A stretch of 64,000 nucleotides of DNA, taken from NCBI GenBank assembly GCA_963843835.1, contig CAWJMD010000008.1, positions 682,001 to 746,000 on the forward strand. The letters are read 5' to 3'. The notes beneath the pieces were generated by a model that worked only from the letters and a program-made list of their open reading frames with translations, had not been told where the DNA came from and did no database searches. The DNA is from CAWJMD01 sp963843835. Lineage in GTDB: Bacteria; Actinomycetota; Actinomycetes; Actinomycetales; CAWJMD01. Numbering within the stretch: position 1 is the first letter of the stretch; every line of letters starts with the position of its first letter. Shown piece after piece: positions 25,601 through 34,177 of the stretch. A program made the translations under genes and the position numbers.

Positions 25601-26169
25601 ACGACGTCGTCGTCCTGCACCACGAGGGAGACGGCACCGACGGGGTGCCCGGCACCGAGCGCCTGCGCTTCTCGTTCCCGCGGCAACGTCGTGACCGCAG
25701 GTTGTGCCTGGCCGACTTCTTCCGCTCACGCGAGCAGGTCGAGGCCGAGGGCCGCCCCGACGTGCTGCCGTTCCAGCTCGTGACGATGGGGGAGCGCGTG
25801 TCCCAGGCGACCGCCGTGCTCTTCGGGCAGGACGCCTACCGCGACTACCTCGAGCTGCACGGGCTCTCGGTGCAGCTGACCGAGGCGCTGGCGGAGATGT
25901 GGCACGCCCGTGTCCGGTCCGAGCTCGGCTTCGGCGTCGACGACTCGGGCGACCTCAAGGGGATCCTCGACCAGGAGTACCGCGGGTCGCGCTACTCGTT
26001 CGGCTACCCGGCCTGCCCCGACCTCGAGGACCGGGCGAAGATGGTGGAGCTCCTGCGACCGGAGCGCATCGGCGTCGAGCTCTCCGAGGAGCTGCAGCTG
26101 CACCCGGAGCAGTCCACCGACGCTCTGGTCGTCCACCACCCCGAGGCCAAGTACTTCAATGCCACCTGA
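22609..26169 (+). pseudogene. metH: Cobalamin-dependent methionine synthase, interrupted by two single-base frameshifts
   Basis: Encodes about 1186 residues of MetH if two indels are corrected: an extra C at 22779-22780 (the frame moves from HPDVVEI-type sequence into HDAYFAVGVDAVETNTFG) and a missing base in the GGG run at 25474-25476 (before YDELVETEG). Domains in order: homocysteine-binding barrel with zinc Cys in GLNCATG and GGCCGTTPEH; pterin-binding barrel (TIGERTNANGSKAF); B12 cap and B12 domain with the cobalt-ligand motif DVHDIGKN; and the AdoMet reactivation domain (RGSRYSFGYPACPDLEDR). All domains look conserved. MetH transfers methyl from methyl-THF through cobalamin to homocysteine. 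The two shifts cancel, so sequencing error is as likely as true inactivation. ATG 22609 has GGGAG upstream. Confidence 0.85.
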
Positions 26170-26875
26170 GCACCGCCCCCCTGCCACCCGGACCTCCGAC
26201 GTGACCGCGACCGCCGACCCCACCCTGCCCACGGCCGTGCTGTGGGACCTGGACGGGACCCTCGTCGACACCGAGCCCTCCTGGATCGAGGCCGAGTACG
26301 CGCTGGTGGCGGAGCACGGGGGTGAGTGGAACGACGCCCACGCCCACTCCCTCGTCGGCAACCCGCTGATGGTCTCGGCGGAGTACGTGATCGAGCACGG
26401 CGGCGTCGACCTCCCGCCGGAGGCGATCGTGCAGATCCTCAGCGACCACGTCACCGCGCGCATCCGCCGGGGTGCACCGTGGCGGCCGGGTGCGGTCGAG
26501 CTGGTCGAGCAGCTGCGTGCCCTCGGCGTCCCTCAGGCGCTCGTGACCATGTCGTGGCTGCCGATGGCGCAGGCCGTCGTCGACCAGCTGCCACGCGGCG
26601 TGTTCGGGTCCGTGGTGACGGGCGACCGGGTGGCCAACGGGAAGCCCCACCCGGAGCCGTACCTGACCGCGCTGACCGAGCTCGGGGTCGACGCCTGGGG
26701 CGCGGTGGCGATCGAGGACTCACCGACCGGCCTGGCCTCCGCTGAGGCCGCCGGCCTCGCGACCATCGCCGTCCCCCACGTGGTGCCGGTGGAGGCCCGC
26801 GACGGACGACGCGTGGTCGGATCGCTGGCAGGCCTCGGACCGTACGATCTGCGGGCGCCCGTATCCAAACCGTGA
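26159..26875 (+). CDS. HAD family hydrolase (phosphatase/phosphoglucomutase-like)
   Basis: 238 residues. Motif I WDLDGTLVDTEPSW contains the nucleophile Asp, motif II is VTMSW, motif III Lys in NGKPHPEPYL, motif IV IEDSPTGLASAEAAG. The helical cap lies between motifs I and II. Substrate unknown; such genes follow metH in several actinobacteria. The ATG at 26159 overlaps the metH end by 11 bases; an internal GTG near 26201 is an alternative. Confidence 0.88.
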   Translation: MPPEHRPPATRTSDVTATADPTLPTAVLWDLDGTLVDTEPSWIEAEYALVAEHGGEWNDAHAHSLVGNPLMVSAEYVIEHGGVDLPPEAIVQILSDHVTARIRRGAPWRPGAVELVEQLRALGVPQALVTMSWLPMAQAVVDQLPRGVFGSVVTGDRVANGKPHPEPYLTALTELGVDAWGAVAIEDSPTGLASAEAAGLATIAVPHVVPVEARDGRRVVGSLAGLGPYDLRAPVSKP

Positions 26876-26891
26876 CGTCTGTTCGACGTCA
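26873..26891. terminator. Short perfect hairpin overlapping the HAD stop codon
   Basis: TGACGTC and GACGTCA with a 5-base loop; the TGA is the stop codon. It may aid termination or, being TGACGTCA-like, act as a binding site for regulation of the downstream transporter operon. Confidence 0.4.
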
Positions 26892-27006
26892 GGGCCGTTC
26901 TCGTGGCGAACTTGTCGCACTAGGGTCGGTGGCGCCGCCCGGACGGGCGGTCTTGCCCCGGCGTCGCGGCCCACACGGCCGGACGCCCCGCACGATGAGG
27001 TGAACG

Positions 27007-28701
27007 ATGCGATTGAGCAGAAGCTCCGGTAGCCGCGGGCTTGCCGGCCGTGTGCTGGCCGGCGTGGGCGTTGGCGCCCTGGCCCTGACGATGGCGGCGT
27101 GTGCCGAGAGCGGCCGCGACGGCGGTGCGTCCAACGACCCGGAGGCCAGCGGAGGCACGTTCGTCTTCGCCGCGTCGTCCGACCCGGTGGTCCTCGACCC
27201 CGCGTTCGCCAGCGACGGCGAGACGTTCCGCGTGGCACGGCAGATGTTCGAGGGCCTCGTCGGCACGGTGCCCGGCACCGCCGACCCCGCCCCGCTGCTG
27301 GCCAAGAGCTGGACCAACACCGACGACGGCCTCAACTACACCTTCGTGCTGGAGGAGGGCGTCAAGTTCCACGACGGCACCGACTTCAACGCCGAGGCCG
27401 TCTGCGCGAACTTCGAGCGCTGGTACAACTGGTCGGGTCTGCTCCAGTCGCCGAACATCACCGCCTACTACTCGGACATCTTCCAGGGCTTCAAGGCCAA
27501 CGAGGACCCCGAGCAGGGTGAGGCCATCTACAAGTCCTGCTCGGCCGACTCCGAGTTCGAGGCGACCGTCTCCCTGACGCGGCCCTTCGCGGCCTTCCCG
27601 TCGGCCCTGTCGCTGCCGAGCTTCTCGATGCAGTCGCCCACCGCGATGGAGGAGTTCGACGCGGACAACGTCGGCGGCACCGAGGACGACGTGCGGTTCA
27701 GCAGCTACGGCACCGAGCACCCGACCGGCACCGGTCCCTTCGTGTTCGACAGCTGGAACCGCACCCAGTCGGTGACGCTCAAGCGCAACGACGACTACTG
27801 GGGCGAGAAGGCCAAGCTCGACGAGGTCATCATCCAGACGATCTCGGACGGGAACGCCCGCCTGCAGGCACTGAAGAACGGCGAGATCGACGGCTACGAC
27901 CTGGTCGCCCCCGGTGACCTCGAAGGCCTCAAGTCGGACGGCTTCACCATCGAGCAGCGGCCCGCCTTCAACGTGCTCTACCTGGGCATGAACCAGGCAG
28001 TGCCGGCGCTGGCTGACATCCGCGTCCGCCAGGCGATCGCCCACGCGATCGACAAGGAGGCCGTGATCTCCCAGTCGCTGCCCGAGGGCACCAAGGCAGC
28101 CACGCAGTTCATCCCCGAGGTCGTCGCCGGCTTCTCGAACGACGTGACGACGTACGACTACGACCCGGAGAAGGCGAAGGCGCTCCTGGCCGAGGCGGGG
28201 CAGAGCGACCTGACCCTGCAGTTCAACTACCCGACCGGCGTCTCCCGCCCGTACATGCCCTCTCCGGAGGACACGTTCGTCGCGATCAAGTCGCAGCTCG
28301 AGGCCGTGGGCATCACCGTGACCCCGGTCGCCGACCAGTGGAGCCCCGACTACCTGGACAAGATCCAGGGGACCGCGGACCACGGCGTCCACCTGCTCGG
28401 GTGGACGGGCGACTACAACGACACCGGCAACTTCGTCGGCGTCTTCTTCGGTCGCGAGAAGCCGGAGTGGGGCTTCAACAACCCCCAGCTGTTCAAGGAC
28501 CTCGCGGACGCGGCGGCGCTGCCGACCGTGGACGAGCAGGCCCCGGCCTACGAGAAGATCAACAACGAGGTCATGGACTTCCTGCCCGGCGTCCCGCTGG
28601 CGCACCCCACGCCGTCGCTGGCGTTCGCGTCCAAGGTGCAGGGCTACCAGTCGAGCCCCGTGCAGGACGAGGTCTGGAACAACGTGACGGTCCAGGAGTA
28701 G
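27007..28701 (+). CDS. ABC transporter substrate-binding lipoprotein, peptide/nickel type (SBP_bac_5)
   Basis: 564 residues with a long basic signal sequence and lipobox TMAAC (Cys32). GGTFVFAASSDPVVLDPAF and the later hinge regions are typical of OppA/DppA-like proteins, which capture oligopeptides or related substrates outside the membrane. First gene of a five-gene importer operon. A TAGGGT box near 26922 would give a leader of roughly 75 bases. Separated from the permease genes by a strong hairpin, which probably raises its level relative to them. Confidence 0.93.
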   Translation: MRLSRSSGSRGLAGRVLAGVGVGALALTMAACAESGRDGGASNDPEASGGTFVFAASSDPVVLDPAFASDGETFRVARQMFEGLVGTVPGTADPAPLLAKSWTNTDDGLNYTFVLEEGVKFHDGTDFNAEAVCANFERWYNWSGLLQSPNITAYYSDIFQGFKANEDPEQGEAIYKSCSADSEFEATVSLTRPFAAFPSALSLPSFSMQSPTAMEEFDADNVGGTEDDVRFSSYGTEHPTGTGPFVFDSWNRTQSVTLKRNDDYWGEKAKLDEVIIQTISDGNARLQALKNGEIDGYDLVAPGDLEGLKSDGFTIEQRPAFNVLYLGMNQAVPALADIRVRQAIAHAIDKEAVISQSLPEGTKAATQFIPEVVAGFSNDVTTYDYDPEKAKALLAEAGQSDLTLQFNYPTGVSRPYMPSPEDTFVAIKSQLEAVGITVTPVADQWSPDYLDKIQGTADHGVHLLGWTGDYNDTGNFVGVFFGREKPEWGFNNPQLFKDLADAAALPTVDEQAPAYEKINNEVMDFLPGVPLAHPTPSLAFASKVQGYQSSPVQDEVWNNVTVQE

Positions 28702-28718
28702 CTGGGTCGTTCGGCATC

Positions 28719-28750
28719 GGGGGCTCGGCGGTGACAACCGCCGGGCCCCC
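28719..28750 (+). terminator. 14-bp hairpin between binding-protein and permease genes (attenuator)
   Basis: Arms 28719-28732 and 28737-28750 pair fully with a single G-T wobble around a GACA loop, 18 bases after the binding-protein stop. No T-run follows. Such structures protect the upstream message and limit readthrough in transporter operons. Confidence 0.7.
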
Positions 28751-28831
28751 GTCGCCGCCCGGGTACCCTCCACACCCTGAGCGAGGACTGCCGCCGACCG
28801 CCCCGTCGACCGACGGGGGTAAGGACTGAGC

Positions 28832-29836
28832 ATGCTGAGATTCACGTTGCGTCGGTTGGCGCTGATGGTGCCCGTACTGGTCGGCCTCAGCGTGCTGCTG
28901 TTCGCGTGGCTCCGGCTCCTGCCGGGTGACCCGGCGACGGCCCTGCTGGGGCAGCGCGCGACCCCGGAGTCGATCGCTCGGGTGAACGCCCAGTACGGCT
29001 TCAACCGTCCGGTGGTCGAGCAGTACGTCACCTACGTGGGCGCCCTCCTGCGAGGCGACTTCGGGGAGTCGACCCGCACCGGCGAACCGGTGGTGAGCAG
29101 CTTCTTCGAGCGGTTCCCGGCGACCATCGAGCTGACGCTGGCAGCGCTGATCTTCGCGATCGTCATCGGCATCCCTCTCGGCTACTACGCGGCCCGGCGC
29201 CACGGAGGTCTGATCGACGCCTTCTGCGTCGGCGGCTCGCTGGTTGGCGTCGTCATCCCCGTGTTCTTCCTGGCGTACCTGCTGAAGTACGCGTTCGCCC
29301 TCCAGCTGGGCTGGTTCCCGACGGCCGGCCGCCAGGGTGCGCGGATCGACGCCACCCACATCACGAACTTCTACGTGCTCGACGGGTTGCTGACCCGTGA
29401 GTGGGACGCGGCGGGCGACGCGCTGATGCACCTCGTCCTGCCCGCGGTCGCCCTCGGCACCATCCCGCTCGCCATCATCACGAGGATCACCAGGGCGTCG
29501 GTGCTCGAGGTGCTGGGCGAGGACTACGTGCGGACGGCGCGGGCCAAGGGGTTGGCGAAGGGCCTTGTCCGCCGCCGCCACGTGCTCCGCAACGCCATGC
29601 TGCCGGTCGCGACGACGATCGGCCTCCAGACCGGGCTGCTCCTCTCCGGAGCAGTGCTGACCGAGACGGTCTTCGCCTTCAACGGGTTGGGGCAGTACCT
29701 GTTCCAGGCGATCTCGCAGCTCGACTATCCGGTCCTCCAGGGGTTCATCCTCTTCATCGCGCTGATGTACGCGGTGATCAACCTGGTCGTCGACCTGACC
29801 TACGGCCTCATCGACCCGAGGGTGCGTGTGTCATGA
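28832..29836 (+). CDS. Peptide ABC transporter permease, DppB/OppB type
   Basis: 334 residues, six helices. Starts with RRLALMVPVLVGLSVLLFAWLRLLPGDPA, the typical DppB N-terminus including the LPGDPA loop, and has the EAA-loop DYVRTARAKGLAKGLVRRRHVLRNA. It forms the pore with the DppC-like partner encoded next, whose ATG overlaps its stop (ATGA). Confidence 0.94.
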   Translation: MLRFTLRRLALMVPVLVGLSVLLFAWLRLLPGDPATALLGQRATPESIARVNAQYGFNRPVVEQYVTYVGALLRGDFGESTRTGEPVVSSFFERFPATIELTLAALIFAIVIGIPLGYYAARRHGGLIDAFCVGGSLVGVVIPVFFLAYLLKYAFALQLGWFPTAGRQGARIDATHITNFYVLDGLLTREWDAAGDALMHLVLPAVALGTIPLAIITRITRASVLEVLGEDYVRTARAKGLAKGLVRRRHVLRNAMLPVATTIGLQTGLLLSGAVLTETVFAFNGLGQYLFQAISQLDYPVLQGFILFIALMYAVINLVVDLTYGLIDPRVRVS

Positions 29837-30789
29837 GCGTTCTCCAGACCCCTCCGAGCGGTTCGGCGGACGCGACGTCCGCCGTCATGCTCGACGACCT
29901 CGTCGGGCATGTCGGCCCGGACGAGCGGGGCGTCAGCCTCTGGCGGGGTGCGTGGCACCGCCTGCGTCGCAACCCCACCGCCATCTTCGGCGCGGTGATC
30001 GTGTCCGTCTTCATCCTGGTGGCGCTGTTCGCCCCGCTGATCGCGCCGTACGAGCCGGGCGGCGCCCAGTGGAACAACCAGATCACCCCGTCGTCCGTGC
30101 CCGGACCGTCGGACGAGCACCTGCTCGGGCTCGACTCCTTCGGGTCGGACCTGTTCACGCAGCTCGTGTTCGGGGCACGCAAGTCCCTCATCATCGGCGT
30201 CGTCTCGACCGCGCTGGGCCTGTCGGCGGGTGCCGCACTCGGCCTGCTCGCCGGCGCACTCGGCGGCATCGTCGACACCATCGCCATGCGCTTCGTCGAC
30301 ATCATGCTGTCGATCCCGAGCCTGCTGCTCGCGGTCAGCGTGGCCGCCGTGGTGGGGCGCAAGCCGATCGCGTTGATGATCGCCATCGGGGTCGTGCAGA
30401 TCCCGATCTTCGCCCGGTTGCTGCGTGGCTCGTTGCTGCAGCAACGACATGCCGACTACGTGCTGGCGGCGTCGTCCCTGGGGCTGCGGCGCCGGACGGT
30501 GGTGATGAGCCACATGCTGCCGAACTCGCTGGGCCCGCTGATCGTCCAGGCGACGCTGGTCCTCGCGACGGCGATCATCGAGGTCGCCGCCCTGTCCTAC
30601 CTCGGCCTCGGTGAGCCGAGCCCGACGGTCGCCGAGTGGGGACGCATGCTGGTCAAGGCGCAGGATCGCCTGCAGAACGACCCGCACCTCGCGCTGTACC
30701 CGGGCCTCGCCATCGCCGTGACGGCGCTCGGCTTCACCCTGCTGGGTGAGGCCCTGCGCGAAGCCCTCGACCCCAAGTTCCGGCGGTGA
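29833..30789 (+). CDS. Peptide ABC transporter permease, DppC/OppC type
   Basis: 318 residues. N-terminal OppC motif region (WRGAWHRLRRNPTAIFGAVI), LLGLDSFGSDLFTQLVFGAR (the conserved H..GTD..GRD..S.. block in variant form), and EAA loop DYVLAASSLGLRRRTVVMSHMLPN. It heterodimerises with the DppB-like subunit. Coupled to the upstream gene by a 4-base overlap. Confidence 0.94.
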   Translation: MSVLQTPPSGSADATSAVMLDDLVGHVGPDERGVSLWRGAWHRLRRNPTAIFGAVIVSVFILVALFAPLIAPYEPGGAQWNNQITPSSVPGPSDEHLLGLDSFGSDLFTQLVFGARKSLIIGVVSTALGLSAGAALGLLAGALGGIVDTIAMRFVDIMLSIPSLLLAVSVAAVVGRKPIALMIAIGVVQIPIFARLLRGSLLQQRHADYVLAASSLGLRRRTVVMSHMLPNSLGPLIVQATLVLATAIIEVAALSYLGLGEPSPTVAEWGRMLVKAQDRLQNDPHLALYPGLAIAVTALGFTLLGEALREALDPKFRR

Positions 30790-30796
30790 CCCGCGC

Positions 30797-31894
30797 ATGA
30801 CGACGACGACCGAGCACGCGGAGACAGCGGGACGGGCCGGCGGCGCCTCGCCGCTCCTGGAGGTCGACAACCTGTCGGTGGACTTCACCCGGCGTGGGAA
30901 GGCACCGGTCCACGCCGTCGACGGCGTCTCCTTCTCGGTCCAGCCCGGACAGGTCGTCGGGTTGGTCGGCGAGTCCGGCAGCGGCAAGTCCGTCACCTCG
31001 CTCGCCGTGATGGGGCTGCTCCCGAAGCGTGGGGTCCAGCTGTCGGGCGCCGTGCGCTTCGAGGGCCGCGACCTCCTGTCGATGAAGGAGTCCGCGATCT
31101 CCGAGATGCGCGGCCGGGATCTGGCGATGGTCTTCCAGGACCCGATGACCTCGCTCAACCCGGTCGTGCCGATCGGGCTGCAGGTGACCGAGGTGCTGCA
31201 CGCCCACACCGAGTCGAGCCGTGACGAGGCCCGCGACGAGGCCGAGGACCTGCTGCGACGGGTCGGCATCCCCGAGCCGAGGCGGCGACTCAAGGACTAC
31301 CCGCACCAGCTCTCCGGCGGGATGCGGCAGCGGGCGCTGATCGCCATGTCGCTGGCATGCAAGCCGAGGCTGCTGATCGCGGACGAGCCGACCACCGCGC
31401 TCGACGTGACCATCCAGGCGCAGGTGCTGGAGCTGCTGCGGCAGCTCGTCGTGGACTCCGGGACGGCGATGATCATGATCACCCACGACCTCGGGGTCGT
31501 CGCGGGCCTCTGCGACGAGGTCAACGTCATGTACGCCGGGCGCGTGGTCGAGACAGCCACTCGCACAGAGCTCTTCGGCGTTCCGCGTCACCGCTACACC
31601 GAGGGCCTGCTTGCCTCCATCCCACGTCTCGACTCACCGCGGGGTGAGCCCCTGCGACCGATCCCCGGGACCCCGCGGGACACCGTCGCGTGGTCCAAGG
31701 CCTGCGCGTTCGCCCCTCGCTGCTCGGCCGCGGAGCAGGACTGCGTCAGCCCCGACATCCCACTGGTGGAGGACACGGAACGACCCGGCCACCTCCTCCG
31801 GTGCCTCCACCCCGCCCCCGTGCCACAGGCCGCGCCGGACGGCGCGTCGCCGTCCGACGAGCCGGCGCGCCCGTCCGGTGAGGAGCCGCGATGA
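30797..31894 (+). CDS. Peptide ABC transporter ATPase, DppD/OppD type
   Basis: 365 residues. Walker A GESGSGKS (58-65), Q-loop FQDPMTSLNP, signature LSGGMRQR, Walker B LLIADEPTTALD, and the C-terminal oligopeptide-ABC extension with CAFAPRCSAAEQDC, whose cysteines bind an iron-sulfur or structural metal in some homologues. Start ATG 30797 follows 7 bases after the permease stop. Its stop overlaps the next ATPase by 4 bases. Confidence 0.94.
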   Translation: MTTTTEHAETAGRAGGASPLLEVDNLSVDFTRRGKAPVHAVDGVSFSVQPGQVVGLVGESGSGKSVTSLAVMGLLPKRGVQLSGAVRFEGRDLLSMKESAISEMRGRDLAMVFQDPMTSLNPVVPIGLQVTEVLHAHTESSRDEARDEAEDLLRRVGIPEPRRRLKDYPHQLSGGMRQRALIAMSLACKPRLLIADEPTTALDVTIQAQVLELLRQLVVDSGTAMIMITHDLGVVAGLCDEVNVMYAGRVVETATRTELFGVPRHRYTEGLLASIPRLDSPRGEPLRPIPGTPRDTVAWSKACAFAPRCSAAEQDCVSPDIPLVEDTERPGHLLRCLHPAPVPQAAPDGASPSDEPARPSGEEPR

Positions 31895-32988
31895 CCGTCA
31901 CCGACGTCTCCATGGCACCGCATGGGGAGGGTGCCGACCGCGACGTGCTGCTGCGCGTGCGGGACCTCGAGGTGCACTTCCCGATCAAGAAGGGCCTGCT
32001 CTTCGACCGCACCGTCGGCCACGTGAAGGCGGTCGACGGGGTCGACCTCGACATCCGCCGTGGCGAGACCTACGGCCTGGTGGGGGAGTCCGGGTGCGGC
32101 AAGTCGACCCTCGGGCGGGCCATCCTCCAGCTGGAGCGACCGACCGGCGGCGAGGTGATCTTCGACGGCACGGACCTCTCGACGCTCGGGGCGGAGCCGA
32201 TGCGGTTGATGCGTCGCCGCATGCAGATGGTGTTCCAGGACCCGATGGCCAGCCTGAACCCCCGGCAGAACGTCGAGAGCATCCTCACCGAGCCCATGCG
32301 GGCGCACGGGCTCGAGGGCGGGCGTGAGGCGTGGGCGGCCCGGGTCCGCGAGCTGCTCGAGGTCGTCGGGATGCCCGAGAGCGCCGCGGCGAAGTACCCG
32401 CACGAGTTCTCCGGTGGCCAGCGCCAGCGCATCGGCATCGCCCGGGCCATGGTGCTCAACCCCGACCTGGTGATCGCGGACGAGCCGGTCAGCGCGCTCG
32501 ACGTCTCCGTCCAGGCGCAGGTGATCAACCTGCTCGAGGAGCTGCAGGAGTCACTCGGCCTGACCTACGTGGTCATCGCCCACGACCTGGCCGTGGTCCG
32601 GCACATCTCGGACCGCATCGGCGTGATGTACCTGGGCAAGCTGGCGGAGGAGGCGGACAGCGACGACCTGTACGACCAGCCCCTGCACCCGTACACGATC
32701 TCGCTGATGTCGGCGATCCCCGTCCCCGACCCGGAGATCGAGGACCGGCGCGAGCGCATCCTGCTCTCGGGCGACCTGCCCAGCCCCTCGAACCCGCCCG
32801 CGGGGTGCCGCTTCCACACCCGGTGCCCGTTCCGCCAGGCGACCCGGTGCCACGACGAGGTGCCGGAGCTGCGCGAGCTGGCGCCGGGGCACCGGGTGGC
32901 GTGCCACTGGGCGGAGGAGGTCCGCGACGGTTTCATCCGTCCCTCGTCGGAGGCCTTCGACCCGGCGGCCCTCAGCACCGAGGACTGA
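31891..32988 (+). CDS. Peptide ABC transporter ATPase, DppF/OppF type
   Basis: 365 residues. Walker A GESGCGKS, FQDPMASLNPRQ, signature FSGGQRQR, Walker B LVIADEPVSALD, and C-terminal FHTRCPFRQATRC. It completes the heteromeric importer SBP-DppB-DppC-DppD-DppF. ATG overlaps the DppD stop. Confidence 0.94.
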   Translation: MTVTDVSMAPHGEGADRDVLLRVRDLEVHFPIKKGLLFDRTVGHVKAVDGVDLDIRRGETYGLVGESGCGKSTLGRAILQLERPTGGEVIFDGTDLSTLGAEPMRLMRRRMQMVFQDPMASLNPRQNVESILTEPMRAHGLEGGREAWAARVRELLEVVGMPESAAAKYPHEFSGGQRQRIGIARAMVLNPDLVIADEPVSALDVSVQAQVINLLEELQESLGLTYVVIAHDLAVVRHISDRIGVMYLGKLAEEADSDDLYDQPLHPYTISLMSAIPVPDPEIEDRRERILLSGDLPSPSNPPAGCRFHTRCPFRQATRCHDEVPELRELAPGHRVACHWAEEVRDGFIRPSSEAFDPAALSTED

Positions 32989-32993
32989 CACGG

Positions 32994-33019
32994 CGGCGGC
33001 CGGCCCGTCCGGACCGCCG
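32994..33019 (+). terminator. Candidate terminator at the end of the dpp-like operon
   Basis: A 10-bp GC stem (arms at 32994-33003 and 33009-33019 with one bulged A) and a 5-base loop, 6 bases after the last stop codon. No T-run. Confidence 0.5.
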
Positions 33020-33050
33020 GGTCTGCCGTCCGGCGTGGAGGTGCGCAGCC

Positions 33051-33056
33051 TAGGCT
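33051..33056 (+). promoter_or_regulatory. TAGGCT -10 box of the site-2 protease gene
   Basis: TAGGCT lies 6 bases before ATG 33063. Confidence 0.6.
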
Positions 33057-33062
33057 GACCGG

Positions 33063-34166
33063 ATGGACGCACCCGGGTGGCGGATCGGCCGCGTGGCCGG
33101 TGTGCCGGTGTACGTCGCCCGCAGCTGGCTGCTGATCGCGGCCCTGGTGATCGCTCTCTTCGGTCCCGGGCTGGCGGCGACGTTCCCCCAGCTCGGGGCG
33201 CTGGCGTACGGCATCGCGGCCCTGTACGCCGTCGCGCTGCTGGGATCGGTGCTGCTGCACGAGGTGGCCCACGCCGTCGCGGCCCAGCGCGTCGGTCTGC
33301 CCCCGCAGCACATCGTCATCACGCTCTGGGGCGGCCACACCCAGTTCGCCACGCAGGCCGTGTCACCGGGACGCAGCCTGCTGGTGGCCGCGGTCGGCCC
33401 GGCCGCGAACGGGGTGCTGGCGGTCGTCGTGTGGCTGCTCGTGCAGGCCCTCCCCGTGACGGGTGTCGGCTACCGCGTGCTGCTCAGCCTGGCGATCACC
33501 AACGCGTTCGTCGCCGTCTTCAACCTCGTTCCCGGCCTCCCCCTGGACGGGGGACGCATGCTCGAGGCGGTCATCTGGAAGGTCACCGGGCGCCGCCACA
33601 CCGGCACGATCGCCGCGGCGTGGGTCGGGCGCCTGGTGGCGGTGGGCGTGCTGCTCTACGCGCTGGCGCCCGTGCTGACCGGCGGCACGCCCCGCCTGCT
33701 GCTCGTGGTGTGGGCGGCGATGATCGGCGGCATGCTCTGGACGGCCGCCGGGCAGGCGCTCAAGGCTGCGGAGGTGGACCGTCGTGCACTCGCCGTGAGC
33801 CTGCCGGCCCTGATGCAGACGGCCGTCCTGGTGCCGTCGACCGCGTCGCTGGCCCGGGCGCTGGCCGCCGCGGGTGGCCGCGCCGTCGTCCTGGCCTCGG
33901 AGGAGGGCCAGCTGCTGGGGGTGCTCGACCCCGTCGCCGCCGCCCAGGTGGGGCCTGAGCGGTTGGACGAGGTCGCGGTGGGTTCGGTCGCCCGCCGGGT
34001 CGACGGCGGCGCCGTGCTCGACGTCGGCCTGCGGGGCGAGGCCCTGCTGACGGCGCTGCGCGCGCGCCCGGACACCGACACCTACGTCGTGGTCGACCGG
34101 GGGGTGGTCGTGGGCGTCCTGCCCGTCCGCACCGTGGTGGCAGCCCTCACCGGCGCCCGACCCTAG
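33063..34166 (+). CDS. Site-2 protease family membrane metalloprotease with CBS-like C-terminus
   Basis: 367 residues. Zinc-binding HEVAH (about residues 67-71) lies in one membrane helix, and NLVPGLPLDGGRML with the third ligand Asp in another; roughly six helices to residue 235. The last 120 residues resemble a degenerate CBS pair, a common arrangement in actinobacterial M50 proteases related to Rip3. They cut substrates inside the membrane, often anti-sigma factors. Neighbour of trmI and arc, but with its own leaderless box. Confidence 0.88.
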   Translation: MDAPGWRIGRVAGVPVYVARSWLLIAALVIALFGPGLAATFPQLGALAYGIAALYAVALLGSVLLHEVAHAVAAQRVGLPPQHIVITLWGGHTQFATQAVSPGRSLLVAAVGPAANGVLAVVVWLLVQALPVTGVGYRVLLSLAITNAFVAVFNLVPGLPLDGGRMLEAVIWKVTGRRHTGTIAAAWVGRLVAVGVLLYALAPVLTGGTPRLLLVVWAAMIGGMLWTAAGQALKAAEVDRRALAVSLPALMQTAVLVPSTASLARALAAAGGRAVVLASEEGQLLGVLDPVAAAQVGPERLDEVAVGSVARRVDGGAVLDVGLRGEALLTALRARPDTDTYVVVDRGVVVGVLPVRTVVAALTGARP

Positions 34167-34169
34167 ACT
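34164..34169 (+). promoter_or_regulatory. TAGACT -10 box of trmI
   Basis: TAGACT lies 8 bases before GTG 34178; it overlaps the stop of the protease gene. Confidence 0.5.
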
Positions 34170-34177
34170 CCGTCCCC

